Below, piece after piece: positions 38,630-51,208 of a DNA stretch of 64,000 nucleotides; position 1 is the stretch's first letter; each line of letters starts with the position of its first letter. A model generated the notes under the pieces. That model did not search any database, was not told the origin of the DNA, and worked only from the letters and a program-made list of their open reading frames with translations. The stretch is taken from contig OY848917.1 of assembly GCA_963693285.1 (NCBI GenBank), forward strand, positions 26,537,745 through 26,601,744. The letters are read 5' to 3'. The position numbers and the translations under genes were made by a program. Origin of the DNA: Xestospongia muta. Lineage: Eukaryota > Porifera > Demospongiae > Haplosclerida > Petrosiidae.

Positions 38630-40346
38630 ATGTCAGTTTTAAAGTTCAATAAAATCGCGTCTATTTTTCGTTCTAATCTACGGATTATGTCAATCAATAC
38701 TACAAAAAAATTCGAAGGAAAAGTTGCTGTTGTGACAGCTTCAACTGATGGGTAAGAAAGATCAAACACATTATATAATAATAATATTACTTAACGTTTA
38801 GAATAGGTTATGCTATTGCCAATCGTCTTGCTTATGATGGTGCTAAAGTTATGATTAGTAGTTGTAATGGAGCTAGTGTTAAGAGAGCTGTGGAATTACT
38901 ACAGAAAGAACATGGAAGTGAGTCAGTGTCTGGTGTTGTTTGTCATGTTGGTAAAGATGAGGACAGGAAATCACTGATAAAAGAGGTATTGTTATTGATG
39001 TTTGTTATTTGATGTTACATTCAATATTATACTAATAATAGAAATACACTGACCCAAAATCAGTAGTTACTATATTATTGATAAACTATGCTATTACTAC
39101 TATACTACATGGTACAACATTTTTGTTTAATTCCAGGTCATTAAACAATTTGGCCAAATTGACATCCTAGTTGACAATGCTGGAGTAAATCCTATTCCAG
39201 GAAAACTATTGCATGTAAGCTTAACAATATATATATGTATACGTGTCTGTATGCATAAGTATATATGTATATGAACTAATAATTCTTTCTATAATAGGCA
39301 TCTGAAGGTGAATGGAGTAAGGTAATTAATATACCCTAAACAACAAAATATATACCATCTGTTCTGTAGATCTGTCATGTTAATGTTATATCAAGTGCTT
39401 TATTAGTACAGGAAGCATATCCATACATGAAAGTAAAAGGGTAAGTTAGAACAATAAAACATTGTCACAATTAATGATTATAATATACAGAGGTAATGTT
39501 GTGTTTGTGTCTTCCTATGCTGGTTTCAAACCAGTGAGTTTTGACATGTTATGAAAAAGTAATATAATAATTAGATATTTTTCTTGACAGAAATCTGTCT
39601 ATTGTGTCAGTAAAACAGCTTTATTTGGTTTAACAATGGGATTAGCTAAGGAGCTAGGAGAAGACAATATTAGAGTGAATTGTATTGCACCTGGACTAAA
39701 TAGAACATGCTTTGGAGAATTAGTAAGTGTGACATAAAGTATTCTTATAATTTTTAATGGATATATTAAAATTAGAAGATTATTATTATAACTTCTTTCT
39801 TTAATTTTAGTTATTGAATAATGAAGCCTACATTGACAGTTATATTGGTAATCGTTGGATAAAAAGGTAACTTTGATACTGTATTGTGTTTGTGTTTAGT
39901 GACGAATATGTATTGTAGAAAAGGATATGTTTCTTTATTGCTAGTATATTTATATATTAGTTAACATCCAATAAAATTTTGTCAGTACATACCGTAAACA
40001 TTTAAACTAGTTTTGGTAATCATATAGTATTATTTGTTTATTTTACAAATATTGCTGTGTAATTACAAAACATTTTATAACTAATTTAACATAAAAGAAG
40101 AATTCATTAGTGGTAAATCTACTACAAATTGCATTATGTACACCCATTGTCTGTAAAATAAACATGTTGATGTACATTCCATCTGTCATACTAGAATGAC
40201 CATGTAAAATTTATTCATAACATATTTTCTATAGAATTGGTGAACCAGAAGATTGTTCTGGTGCTGTTGCTTTTCTTTGTTCAGAAGAGGCCAACTACAT
40301 TACTGGAGAGACCATAACAATAGCTGGAAAGTCTGCTAGAATATAA
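38630..40346 (+). CDS. DHRS4-like short-chain dehydrogenase/reductase, array unit 1
   Basis: Nine exons: 38630-38751, 38802-38985, 39137-39214, 39298-39321, 39370-39440, 39491-39533, 39591-39722, 39811-39866 and 40235-40346 (822 nt, 273 aa). The Rossmann motif is TASTDGIG (residues 36-43), then DNAG (115-118), catalytic Asn141 (HVN), Ser168 (SSYAG), Tyr178 and Lys182 (YCVSK). The family (DHRS4) reduces carbonyls with NADPH. Start: [18 protein letters not shown], a basic, acid-free leader like a mitochondrial presequence; a second start at MSINTT (residue 20) is possible. Unit-specific changes are SSCN at residues 60-63, where other units have SSRK (expected NADPH phosphate contact), and LNRTCF for LIRTRF. 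The C-terminus is KSARI. Confidence 0.85.
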
Positions 40347-42560
40347 AGAAACACATTGTTAAGGATCTGTTGTTATAAGAAGACAAATATTATTAACTGA
40401 CTAAAGAATTGTTATATGTAATATCATTATAATTAATTAATTAGTGTCATAAGCTAGAAAGGCAAAACAGCAAAGGTCAGACATAGAACTACAAGTACAA
40501 TTTATAGTGAAAGTTGCCAATTTAAATTAAAATTCAAGTGGTTTAGAAAGACCTACTTTGAAAAAAGCATGTGCATTAAAAACACGCCATTAAACTTACT
40601 GTGTGCATATAGAACACTTATCTACAAATTCTATCAATGTAACAATTTCCCTAAAATTATTTCTTCGCAATTGTAGTGTTATAAAAGTACCACATCTATT
40701 TGATTGAATAGAAGAATTGCACATAAAATTTTTTGGTTCTTATACCAGCACATGAGCTATTAAGAAAGAAAGATTGAGAAATAGGACAATGCTATGTAAA
40801 GAAGAAAATGGACCAATGAAGATGGAGACAGTTTGCATGTTTATAAATTATTAGCATAGGCAAAACACCAAATACTACAATTTTATCATCATCATCACTG
40901 TCCATAGCGAATAAGAATGTTGTTAAATGTAAGTTATTCATATCACTCCACCTACTACTTGCTGCTGTTGTACTTCACATTCAACATTGTCAGGTACATG
41001 GTTGTATGAGTCCTTCAATTTGCTTATAATAGTTGCAGGTCATGACAAGTTGAAGACATGCTTTATCTTTGAGAGTGTAAAACAGCTTAAAGAGTACTTA
41101 AAAGTACAAAATTTAAAGGGATGGGATAACAATCAACAGGGTATCAGTCCGGCATATATTCTGACTTAGTATGCAATATATAAACATGAGTAGGTAAAGT
41201 GTGACGCTTCCATCATAAGTAGCATTGAAGTAATTTAATAATATTGTTTTTCTGTTATAGTTTCTGTAAAAAAATACATAATAGGTAGAATTTGTGCTTT
41301 TCAATATTATAACTAACTGTTTGATTGACTATTATTATTTTAGTTTTTTATATTATTGGTGAATAAATCGTGACAATAATTTATAATAATAATAATGCAT
41401 CTTTGAGAGTGTACTCAGTAAGTGGCATCATCTGGATACCACATAAAAGGTAACAAGTAATTTAAAGAATTAAAATTCTGTTAGAATTCCAACTGCACTA
41501 GCTGTAATTTACATGTACCAGGAAACCAGCATTGTGAAAATAAATATATATGTATTGGTTTTGTACACTGACTGTAGCTGACATGAGGTGCTGAACTTGG
41601 TAGCAATTTTGTGGACCTCTTATTGACTGATACTTTCTTGCATTGAATTAGGTATTTGTGAAGTTGTGTTTTTTCAATGAATGCTGTATGTATGTCACTT
41701 TTATCTTTGCAATTGTTTGAACTATATTGATCATGATACTCTTATAATGGCCATGTATACTATCATAGACAAGTAAATTGACTCAAAATATGTCAAAAAA
41801 TAATATCATCAAGCATGGTAAATAAAAAAATAAAGGAATATCCTTTAAATGACAGAAATTACAATGTAATCATTCTCAAAGAGAACTAATGAAGTCTATA
41901 CCAAAAAGAAGTATAATATAAGCTGTACAAAAATGGCAGGAATATAATTTAAAATGCTTATGAGATTTGACATTTCTTCTTAGTAGGTGATGTTTGGTCA
42001 ACATCACTCATATGTTCTGATTGAGGTCACGCCTCTTGCCTTGATGTTTGGTTGACATCAGTCATGCATTCATATTTACATGGTTAGATGTTTGGCTGAT
42101 ATCACTCATCTGTTCATATTATTATTCATTGATATACTTAATAATATTCAGAAGGACTTAAAACTGTGATTTTTGATATACTTAGCATTTCAAGAAAAAG
42201 TCATAAACACATTTATGACAAATTGTTTGTAGCCTTCAAATCACCTTTATAAAATCTTTAGTGCTAGGTCATATATCAGTAAGAGCAATCATTCTTCAGG
42301 AGATAAATTTAGCCATAACCATGGAAAAATGGACTAAGAAGGAGTGAGACCTCTCTTAAAGCGTTCTTGAGTTGGCTTACACTGAAAATTCTGAGCATTG
42401 AATCATTTTATTATGTATCAACACGAGACTGGTAACAAACGTGTATTATAATTATTTTGTGTTTTAACGCATTAATTACAAAGGTGTGGTCTTGGAGCGG
42501 TTCAAGTTTTAAAATAGATAAGGACCAAACTACAACGTAGAATGACAGTAAATTAATAAC
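40347..42560. other. Spacer after SDR unit 1, duplicated later in the array
   Basis: About 40350-41500 recurs after unit 4 (51210-52280) and, in part, after unit 5 (54390-54850). A conserved short open frame (STWLYESFN-like, LKTCFIFESVKQLKEYLKVQ) appears in all three at about 40987, 51886 and 54453. It is damaged in the third (GGATAGGATAAC), so it is probably part of the repeated spacer and not a gene. From 42130 on, the sequence matches 56990 onward. Confidence 0.5.
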
Positions 42561-42563
42561 AAA

Positions 42564-42694
42564 ATGGAAGGAGAATCAGTTAAGGTACCGTTAAAAACTA
42601 CTGTCACTAATATGTACACTTGTTTTCTTTTTAATAGCATGCTTCCTTTGGTTGTTGTTCAAATGGACCAGCAATGAACAACAACTGAACTTAG
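42564..42694 (+). other. Possible micro-ORF spanning a short intron, upstream of unit 2
   Basis: ATGGAAGGAGAATCAGTTAAG is followed by a donor-like GTACCG and, 50 nt later, an acceptor TTTTTAATAG. Splicing would give MEGESVKHASFGCCSNGPAM and three Asn before a stop. The copy upstream of unit 6 (57425-57545) would give MEDESVKHVCCGCCSNGPAM, in the same frame. A related GCC-containing stretch lies at about 37060 (unit 1) and 46105 (unit 3). It may be a leader exon of the SDR transcripts or a tiny independent peptide. Confidence 0.3.
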
Positions 42695-43630
42695 TCTACC
42701 ATTGGATTTATACTAACCTGCCACTAATTGCTTGTACAGAACAATCACACCAACCAACCATTGAAGATTGCTATATTTAAATACTATCTAGCTAAATATA
42801 TATATAGGGTTTAAATATTTTTTATTAATGGATCACTGTAATTAACAACCACAAATTCCATGCATCATTTGTTGTGTATAGTATATTGTTTGCTGGTATA
42901 TACATCAATATACAGGTCTTTTTTGACATATATAACTAATCTGTCTCTCTGCCTCTTCAAAGGCTACTTTGTGGTTTCCTAAATTATATTTTGGAATGAC
43001 ACCATAGACATTTGATGTGGCAGTTATATTACATCAACTCTAACCAAATTATAACCAGACCACATCATGACATAAACAGCCTTCAATTGCATAGTTGAGT
43101 TACTACCCACATGCTGGCTTAATTTAAATCACAACACTTTATACTAGCATATACCCTTTGTAGTTATGGTATATAACCTATAGATATTCCAGTTATGAGT
43201 AGAAAGAAAGTTATTTTTAAAATTCAGTCTATAACAAAGTTACTGTCTCACAGTTAATTATTGTTAAGTTATCGAATTTTCTGAAGCTGTACAAGTAATG
43301 GTACATTTAAGACGCAATTTATTTTTGTTAGCAATCTTTTCACATCACTTTACAATATAACAGTATATACATGTGTACCTCACAGTTTGTTATTCATTAT
43401 TAGTTAATGAACTATAGAAGACTGTTCTGAAGCTATACACCTCTGTTGTTCAGACTAATCTGTATATATTACTGAAGAAACTATAACAATGTCTTAAAGT
43501 CAACAAAAGTCAATGTTGCAGAGCTAGTAAATATGTAAATATTATGTCACTATTACATAACAGTGACTGAGAAGTTATTTAAAACATTATACTTAAAAAT
43601 GAATAATCTAAAGCATTATATATATATATC

Positions 43631-43690
<60 letters not shown>

Positions 43691-44020
43691 CACATATATA
43701 CATTATATATAAATGCATGGATAGATTAATATAGTGTTGTGATGTCATACTTTTAAATTATCAGCTGTCTTCTAAAAGTGATGTGATATTTTGTTACCAG
43801 GTAACAGTCTGTTAAGTCTCATTATGCGAGTAATGTTAACAACAAGTTGTTTGTTCCAAAAAAAATTATAATAAAATGTGAACTGGATATGATATCAATT
43901 TTTTCTTAATTATGTTGCCAGGCAACAATTTATGAAGACGTTGCAATGCGGATGTGCTGGGATACTTATATAAATTGCCTTCCAGTGTTTGACTTTACAT
44001 ATGCAAACGTTTCAAACAAT
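42695..44020. other. Upstream region of SDR unit 2
   Basis: Non-coding. About 95% similar to 57546-58876 upstream of unit 6 and more distantly similar to 37090-38629. It contains a long (TA)n tract at 43618-43700. Confidence 0.5.
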
Positions 44021-44648
44021 ATGTCAGTTTTAAAGTTCAACAAAGTCCTGTCTATTTTTCGTACTAATCTACGAATGATGTCGGTCGATGCTACAAGAAA
44101 ATTTGAAGGAAAAGTTGCTGTTGTGACAGCTTCAACTGATGGGTAAAAGAGATCATATATATTATATATAATATTATGTAATATTTAGAATAGGTTATGC
44201 TATTGCCAATCGTCTTGCTTATGATGGTGCTAAAATTATGGTTAGTAGTCGTAAGGGAGCTAGTGTTAAGAGGGCTGTGGAATTACTACAGAAAGAACAT
44301 GGAAGTGAGTCAGTGTCTGGTGTTGTTTGTCATGTTGGTAAAGATGAGGACAGGAAATCACTGATAAAAGAGGTATTGTTAATGATGTTTGTTATTTAAT
44401 GTTACATTCAATATTATACTAATAATACAAATACACTGACCCAAAATCAGTAGTTACTATATTATTGATAAACTATACTATTACTACTATAATACTACAT
44501 GGTACAACATTTTTGTTTAATTCCAGGTCATTAAACAATTTGGCCAAATTGACATCCTAGTTGACAATGCTGGAGTAAATCCTAGTCCAGGAAAACTATT
44601 GCATGTAAGCTTAACTTATATTATTTATAATTATAGACATTCATATGT

Positions 44649-44680
<32 letters not shown>

Positions 44681-45809
44681 GCACACACATTATCCAATAA
44701 GAACTATTTTTCTTTCTATTACTTCTTTCTATAATAGGCATCTGAAGGTGAATGGAACAAGGTAATTAATAATATATATTTTAAACAAAACTGTATTATC
44801 TGTTCTGTAGATCTGTCATGTTAATGTTATATCAAGTGCTTTATTAGTACAGGAAGCATATCCATACATGAAAGTAAAGGGGTAAGTTAGAACAATGAAA
44901 CATTGTCACAATTAATGATTATAACATACAGAGGCAATGTTGTGTTTGTGTCTTCCTATGCTGGTTTCAAACCAGTGAGTTTTGACATGTTATGAAAAAA
45001 TGATATACTAATTTGATATTTTTGTTCATAGAAATCTGTCTATTGTGTCAGTAAAATGGCTTTATTTGGTTTAACAATAGCATTAGCTAAGGAACTAGGA
45101 GAAGATAATATTAGAGTGAATTGTATTGCACCTGGACTAATTAGAACACGCTTTGGAGAATTGGTAAATGTTACATAATGTGTCACTATAATTTAGATGG
45201 ACATATTAAATAATAATATTATTATTATCAATTATTTCTTTAACTCTAGTTATTGAATGATGAAGCCTACATTGACAGTTATATTGGTAGTCGCTGGATA
45301 AAAAGGTATAACTTTGATACTGTATTGTGTTTGTGTTTGTGTTTAGTGATGAATATAGATCATTTCTAATAATGTTGTAGTAAAGAGATAGATTTCTAGT
45401 TATTAATATATTAGTTAACATAAATAATTTGTCATTACATAGAGTAAGCATGTAAACTATTCTTTGTAATCATATAGTATTACTTGTAAATTTTACAAAT
45501 ATTGCTGTTCAATTATTAAAAAAATTATAATAATTAATTTAACATAAAAGAAGAATTTATTAGTGGTAAATCTACTACAAATTGCATTATGTACAGCCAT
45601 TGTCTGTAAAATAAACATGTTGATGTACATTAATTGCATTCTTTCTGTCATACTAGAATGACCATGTAAAATTTAAATTATAACATGTTTTCTATAGAAT
45701 TGGTGAACCAGAAGATTGTTCTGGAGCTGTTGCTTTTCTTTGTTCAGAAGAGGCCAACTACATTACTGGGGAGACTATAACAATGGCTGGAAAGTCTGCC
45801 AGAATATAA
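44021..45809 (+). CDS. DHRS4-like SDR, array unit 2
   Basis: Nine exons: 44021-44142, 44189-44372, 44527-44604, 44738-44761, 44811-44881, 44932-44974, 45032-45163, 45250-45305 and 45698-45809, each the same length as in unit 1, giving 273 aa with no stop. It has TASTDGIG, SSRKG (basic pair after strand 2, as in NADPH-dependent DHRS4), DNAG, CHVN, SSYAG, YCVSK and APGLIRTRF. The leader [20 protein letters not shown] is basic and amphipathic, like a mitochondrial presequence. All donors and acceptors are GT-AG. It is the best preserved representative with unit 6. Confidence 0.88.
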
Positions 45810-46297
45810 ACAAACACATTTTGTTGAGCATCTGTTGTTATAATAAACATATATTATTCTTTTTAAGTCAATGTTACCTTGTGCTTTGCCATATTCACAA
45901 TGTTATTTGATACATGTAACTTATCACAACAATTATTGTATGTTGATGTTTACAAAACATTGAAGTATAATTTTGCTATGAATGAAGTAATAATTATTAC
46001 CACAGGGTCTGATTTGAATGATTGACTATGAATATTATTATTATATAAAAAGTGGGACCTGTTCACCTCAGATACTTCCCAGAGCTGTCCTTTTGCTTGC
46101 AATTGTTGTACAAATGTGCCAACAACGAATCATAGCAACACTTAACAGTCTATCATTGAATATATACTAACCTGCCACTATAGTTAATTATACAGAGCTA
46201 TCTAATCAAACAACCATTCAAGATTAATATATTTTAAAATATAATCTAGCCAACTATATTGGATGTTATATGTGTGTTATTATGTGACACTGTAACC

Positions 46298-46328
<31 letters not shown>

Positions 46329-46340
46329 TGTAACTTCTAG
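45810..46340. other. Spacer between SDR units 2 and 3, with deletion junction
   Basis: It matches the spacer after unit 3 (47918-48405) as far as TGTGACACTGTAA. It then jumps through a (TA)n tract (46299-46322) to the intron just before exon 2. The ~1.2 kb that carries exon 1 and its upstream DNA in other units is missing. Confidence 0.65.
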
Positions 46341-47917
46341 AATAAGTTATGCTATTGCCAATCGTCTTGCTTATGATGGTGCTAAAGTTATGGTTAGTAG
46401 TCGTAAGGTAACTAATGTTAAAAGGGCTGTGGAATTGCTAGAGAAAGAACATGGAAGTGAGTCAGTGTCTGGTGTTGTTTGTCATGTTGGTAAAGATGAG
46501 GACAGGAAATCACTGATAAAAGAGGTATTGTTAATGATGTTTGTTATTTAATGTTACATTCAATATTATACTAATAATACAAACACACTGACCCAAAATC
46601 AGTAGTTACTATATTATTGATAAACTATACTATTACTATTATACTACATGGTACAACATTTTTGTTTAATTCCAGGTCATTAAACAATTTGGCCAAATTG
46701 ACATCCTAGTTGACAATGCTGGAGTAAATCCTAGTCCAGGAAAACTTTTGCATGTAAGCTTAACTTATATTATTTATAATTACAGACATTCATACGTACA
46801 CACACATCAATAAGAAGTATTTTTCTTTTTATTACTTCTTTCTATAATAGGCATCTGAAGGTGAATGGAACAAGGTAATTAATAATATATATTTTAAACT
46901 AAAATGTATTATCTGTTCTGTAGATCTGTCATGTTAATGTTATATCAAGTGCTTTATTAGTACAGGAAGCATATCCATACATGAAAGTAAAAGGGTAAGT
47001 TAGAACAATAAAACATTGTCACAATTAATGACTATAATATACAGAGGCAATGTTGTGTTTGTGTCTTCCTATGCTGGTTTCAAACCAGTGAGTTTTGACA
47101 TGTTATGAAAAAATGATATACTAATTTGATATTTTTGTTCATAGAAATCTGTCTATTGTGTCAGTAAAATGGCTTTATTTGGTTTAACAATAGCATTAGC
47201 TAAGGAACTAGGAGAAGATAATATTAGAGTGAATTGTATTGCACCTGGACTAATTAGAACACGCTTTGGAGAATTGGTAAATGTTACATAATGTGTCACT
47301 ATAATTTAGATGGACATATTAAATAATAATATTATTATTATCAATTATTTCTTTAACTCTAGTTATTGAATAATGAAGCCTACATTGACAGTTATATTGG
47401 TAGTCGTTGGATAAAAAGGTATAACTTTGATACTGTATTGTGTTTGTGTTTAGTGATGAATATAGATCATTTCTAATAATGTTGTAGTAAAGAGATAGAT
47501 TTCTAGTTATTAATATATTAGTTAACATAAATAATTTGTCATTACATAGAGTAAGCATGTAAACTATTTATTGTAATCATATAGTATTACTTGTAAATTT
47601 TACAAATATTGCTGTTCAATTATTAAAAAAAATTATAATAATTAATTTAACATAAAAGAAGAATTTATTAGTGGTAAATCTACTACAAATTGCATTATGT
47701 ACAGCCATTGTCTGTAAAATAAACATGTTGATGTACATTAATTGCATTCTTTCTGTCATACTAGAATGACCATGTAAAATTTAAATTATAACATGTTTTC
47801 TATAGAATTGGTGAACCAGAAGATTGTTCTGGAGCTGTTGCTTTTCTTTGTTCAGAAGAGGCCAACTACATAACTGGAGAGACTATTACAATTGCCGGAA
47901 AGTCTGCCAGAATATAA
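46341..47917 (+). pseudogene. DHRS4-like SDR, array unit 3, exon 1 missing
   Basis: Exons 2-9 are complete and open: 46341-46524, 46676-46753, 46851-46874, 46924-46994, 47045-47087, 47145-47276, 47363-47418 and 47806-47917. All splice sites are intact. Exon 1 (leader plus TASTDG) is absent because of a deletion ending in a (TA)n tract, and exon 2 starts ISYA in place of IGYA, removing the last Gly of the cofactor motif. Alone it cannot encode a full enzyme. Since exon 1 of unit 2 ends in the same phase, read-through and skipping could yield a unit-2/unit-3 chimera. Few other changes are seen, so exon loss appears recent. Confidence 0.75.
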
Positions 47918-49091
47918 ACAAACACATTTTGTTGAGCATCTGTTGTTATAATAAAACATATATTATTCATTATAAGTCAATGTTACCTTGTGCTTTGCTA
48001 TATTCACAATGTTATTTGATACATGTGACTTATTACAACAATTATTGTATTTTGATGTTTACAAAACATTGAAGTATAATTTTGCTATGAATGAAGTAAT
48101 AATTATTACCACAGGGTCTGATTTGAATGATTGACTATGAATATTATTATAAAATAAAAAGTGGGTATCTGTTCACCTCAGATACTTCCCAGAGCTGACC
48201 TTGTGCTTGCAATTGTTGTACAAATGGGCCAACAATGAATCATAGCAACACTTAACAGTCTATCATTGAATTTATACTAACCTGCCACTATAGTTAATTA
48301 TACAGAGCTATCTAATCAAACAACCATTCAAGATTATTATATTTTCAAATATAATCTAGCCAACTATATTGGATGTTATATGTGTGTTATTATGTGACAC
48401 TGTAAATAACAACCATAAACTCTATCATTTGTTGTGTGTAGTATATTGTTTCCTGGTATACACATGACTAAACAGGTATGTTTATAATGCTTTGTTAACA
48501 TAATAACTAATCTGTCTCTTTACCTTTCACAATATGATTTCATAAATTTTCTAAATTATGTTGGGGGATAATACCACAGATATTTGATATGGCACTACTA
48601 TTACATCATACACATACATTGTTTGGTATGCTATGACATAAACAACTCTTAATTTACATACAGGCTTCTGTTTCATCACAACGTAGTATCAGCATACATA
48701 ACTTATAGTTATACACTATAGATATTCCAATTGATTGAGCTTAACAAATATATAGAATGGAAGCTTTTTAATATTTAGTGCATTTTTGGTAAAGAGGTCT
48801 TTTAATGTCGGATCACTTTACAATATAACAAGGTAACATGTTTGATGACATTTCTTTATTGATTATAAGTTAATGAATGTTCTAAAGCTGTTCCAATAAT
48901 AGTTCAATTTACATCACTTTACAATATAACAAAGTATATAAACGAGTGCCTCACATTTAGTTATTCATTATTAGGTATATTACTGAACTATAGAAGACTG
49001 TTCTGAAGCTGTATCCTTCTACTGTTCAAACCAACTTGGCCATATAACTATAGAAACTATTTTGTGAACGTGTATAATGTAGTGCATTAAT

Positions 49092-49135
<44 letters not shown>

Positions 49136-49418
49136 TATATGCGAATAGATAGATAGATAGATACAGTCTGTGATGTTGTCATACTTTATCAGCTGTCTTC
49201 TGAAGTGATGTTATATTTTGTTGTCAGGAAATAGTCGGTTAAGTCTGTTTTCGTAATTACAACAAAACATATCTAGACTATAATGTCATTTTTGCCTTGT
49301 GACATTAATTATGTTGCCAGGCAACAGTTTAAAATACATTACAATGCGGATGTGCCTGGATACATACATAAATTGCTTTCCAGTGTTTGATTTTACATCC
49401 GACACCATTTCAAAAATT
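47918..49418. other. Spacer between SDR units 3 and 4
   Basis: Non-coding and closely similar to 60661-62139 between units 6 and 7. It holds (TA)n and (GATA)n-like microsatellites at 49098-49163. Confidence 0.5.
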
Positions 49419-49550
49419 TTGTCACTTTTGAAGTTCAACAAAGACTTATCTATTTTTCGCACTAATCTACGAATGATGTCCATCAATACTACATAAAAAT
49501 TTCAAGGAAAAGTTACTGTTGTGACAGCTTCAACTGATGGATAAAAAACC

Positions 49551-49604
<54 letters not shown>

Positions 49605-51208
49605 ATATTATGTAACATTTAGAATAGGTTATGCTATTGCCAATCGTCTTGCTTATGATGGTGCTAAAGTTATGGTTAGTAGTCGTAATGAAACTAATGT
49701 TAAGAGGGCTGTGGAATTGCTACAGAAAGAACATGGAAGTGAGTTAGTGTCTAGTGTTTTTTGTCATGTTGGTAAAGATGAGGACAGAAAATCACTGATA
49801 AAAGAGGTATTGTTAATGATGATTGTTATTTGATGTTACATTCAATATTATACTAATAATACAAATACACTGACCCAATATCAGTAGTTACTATATTATT
49901 GATAAACTATACTATTACTACTATACTACATGGTACAACGTTTTTGTTTAATTCCAGGTCATTAAACAATTTGGCCAAATTGACATCCTAGTTGACAATG
50001 CTGGAGTAAATCCTAGTCCAGGAAAACTTTTGCATGTAAGCTTAACAATATGTGTGTGTGTGTGTGTGTGTGTACATATCTGTATGCATAAGTATATATG
50101 TATATGAACTAATAGTTCTTTCTATAATAGGCATTTGAAGGTGAATGGAATAAGGTAATGAACATATTGAACATATTCTAAACAACAGAATATTATACGT
50201 TCTGTAGATCTGTCATGTTAATGTTATATCAAGTGCTTTATTAGTACAGGAAGCATATCCATACATGAAAGTAAAAAGGTAACTTAGAACAATAAAACAT
50301 TGTCTTAATTAATAATTATAATATACAGAGGCAATGTTGTGTTAGTGTCTTCCTATGCTGGTTTCAAACCAGTGAGTTTTGACATGTTATGAAAAAGTAA
50401 TATAATAATTAGATATTTTTCTTGACAGAAAACTGTCTATTGCGTCAGTAAAACAGCTTTATTTGGTTTAACAATGGGATTAGCTAAGGAACTAGGAGAA
50501 GACAATATTAGAGTGAATTGTGTTGCACCTGGTCTAATTAGAACACGCTTCAGAGAATTAGTAAGTGTGACATAATATATTCTTATGATTTTTGATAGAC
50601 TTATATATTAAAATTAGAACATTATTATTATAACTTCTTTCACTAACTTCAGTTATTGAAAAATGAAACCTACATTGCCAGTTATATTGGTAGTCGTTGG
50701 AGAAATAGATAACTTTGATACTGTGTTGTGTTTGTGTTTAGTGATAAATATGTATTGTAGTAAAAGGATATGTTTCTTTATTGCTAGTTTATTTATATAT
50801 TAGTTAACATCCAATAAAATTTGTCAGTATACTTACCGTACATAGATATACATAGAGTAAGCAGTCTTGGTAATGATATAGTATTATTTGTTTATTTTAC
50901 AAATATTGCTGTGTAATTATAAAACATTTTATAATAATTAAACATAAAAGAAGAATTTATTAGTGGTAAATCTACCAAAAATTGCATTATGCACACCCAT
51001 TGTCTGTAAAATAAACATGTTGATGTACATTAATTACATTTGATCTGTCAGACTAGAATGATCATGTAAAGTTTAATTATAACATATTTTCTATAGAATT
51101 GGTGAACCAGAAGATTGTTCTGGTGCTGTTGCTTTTCTTTGTTCAGAAGATGCCAACTACATTACTGGGGAGACTATAACAATAGCTGGAAAGTCTGCTA
51201 GAATATAA
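49419..51208 (+). pseudogene. DHRS4-like SDR pseudogene, array unit 4
   Basis: The exon 1 remnant (49419-49540) has lost its start (TTG for ATG), has an in-frame TAA (ACATAAAAATTTC) and has lost its donor (GATGG|AT). Exons 2-7 are open with good splice sites: 49623-49806, 49958-50035, 50131-50154, 50208-50278, 50329-50371 and 50429-50560. The exon 8 donor (50653-50708) is mutated from AG|GT to AG|AT, giving a stop. Exon 9 is at 51097-51208. Residue changes include SSRN and VSSVFCHVG. A normal enzyme cannot be made. Confidence 0.82.

Noticed and set aside
38401..38769. Minus-strand frames antisense to SDR exon 1 (also 49286-49486, 58852-59040, 62007-62207)
   Set aside because: They are the reverse of exon 1 of the SDR units and track its duplication; no independent protein features.
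40235..40346. C-terminal KSARI as a peroxisomal targeting signal
   Set aside because: It deviates from the SKL-type consensus at the last position (Ile for Leu) and a mitochondrial-like leader is present, so peroxisomal import is not claimed.
40987..41169. Conserved short frame in the spacer (LKTCFIFESVKQLKEYLKVQ), copies at 51886 and 54453
   Set aside because: The copies are recent segmental duplicates, so conservation is uninformative, and the third copy is changed. No domain or splice context was found.
45206..45451. Minus-strand frames in SDR intron 8 (also 47319-47558)
   Set aside because: They are antisense to exon 8 and the AT-rich intron, present only because the units are duplicates.
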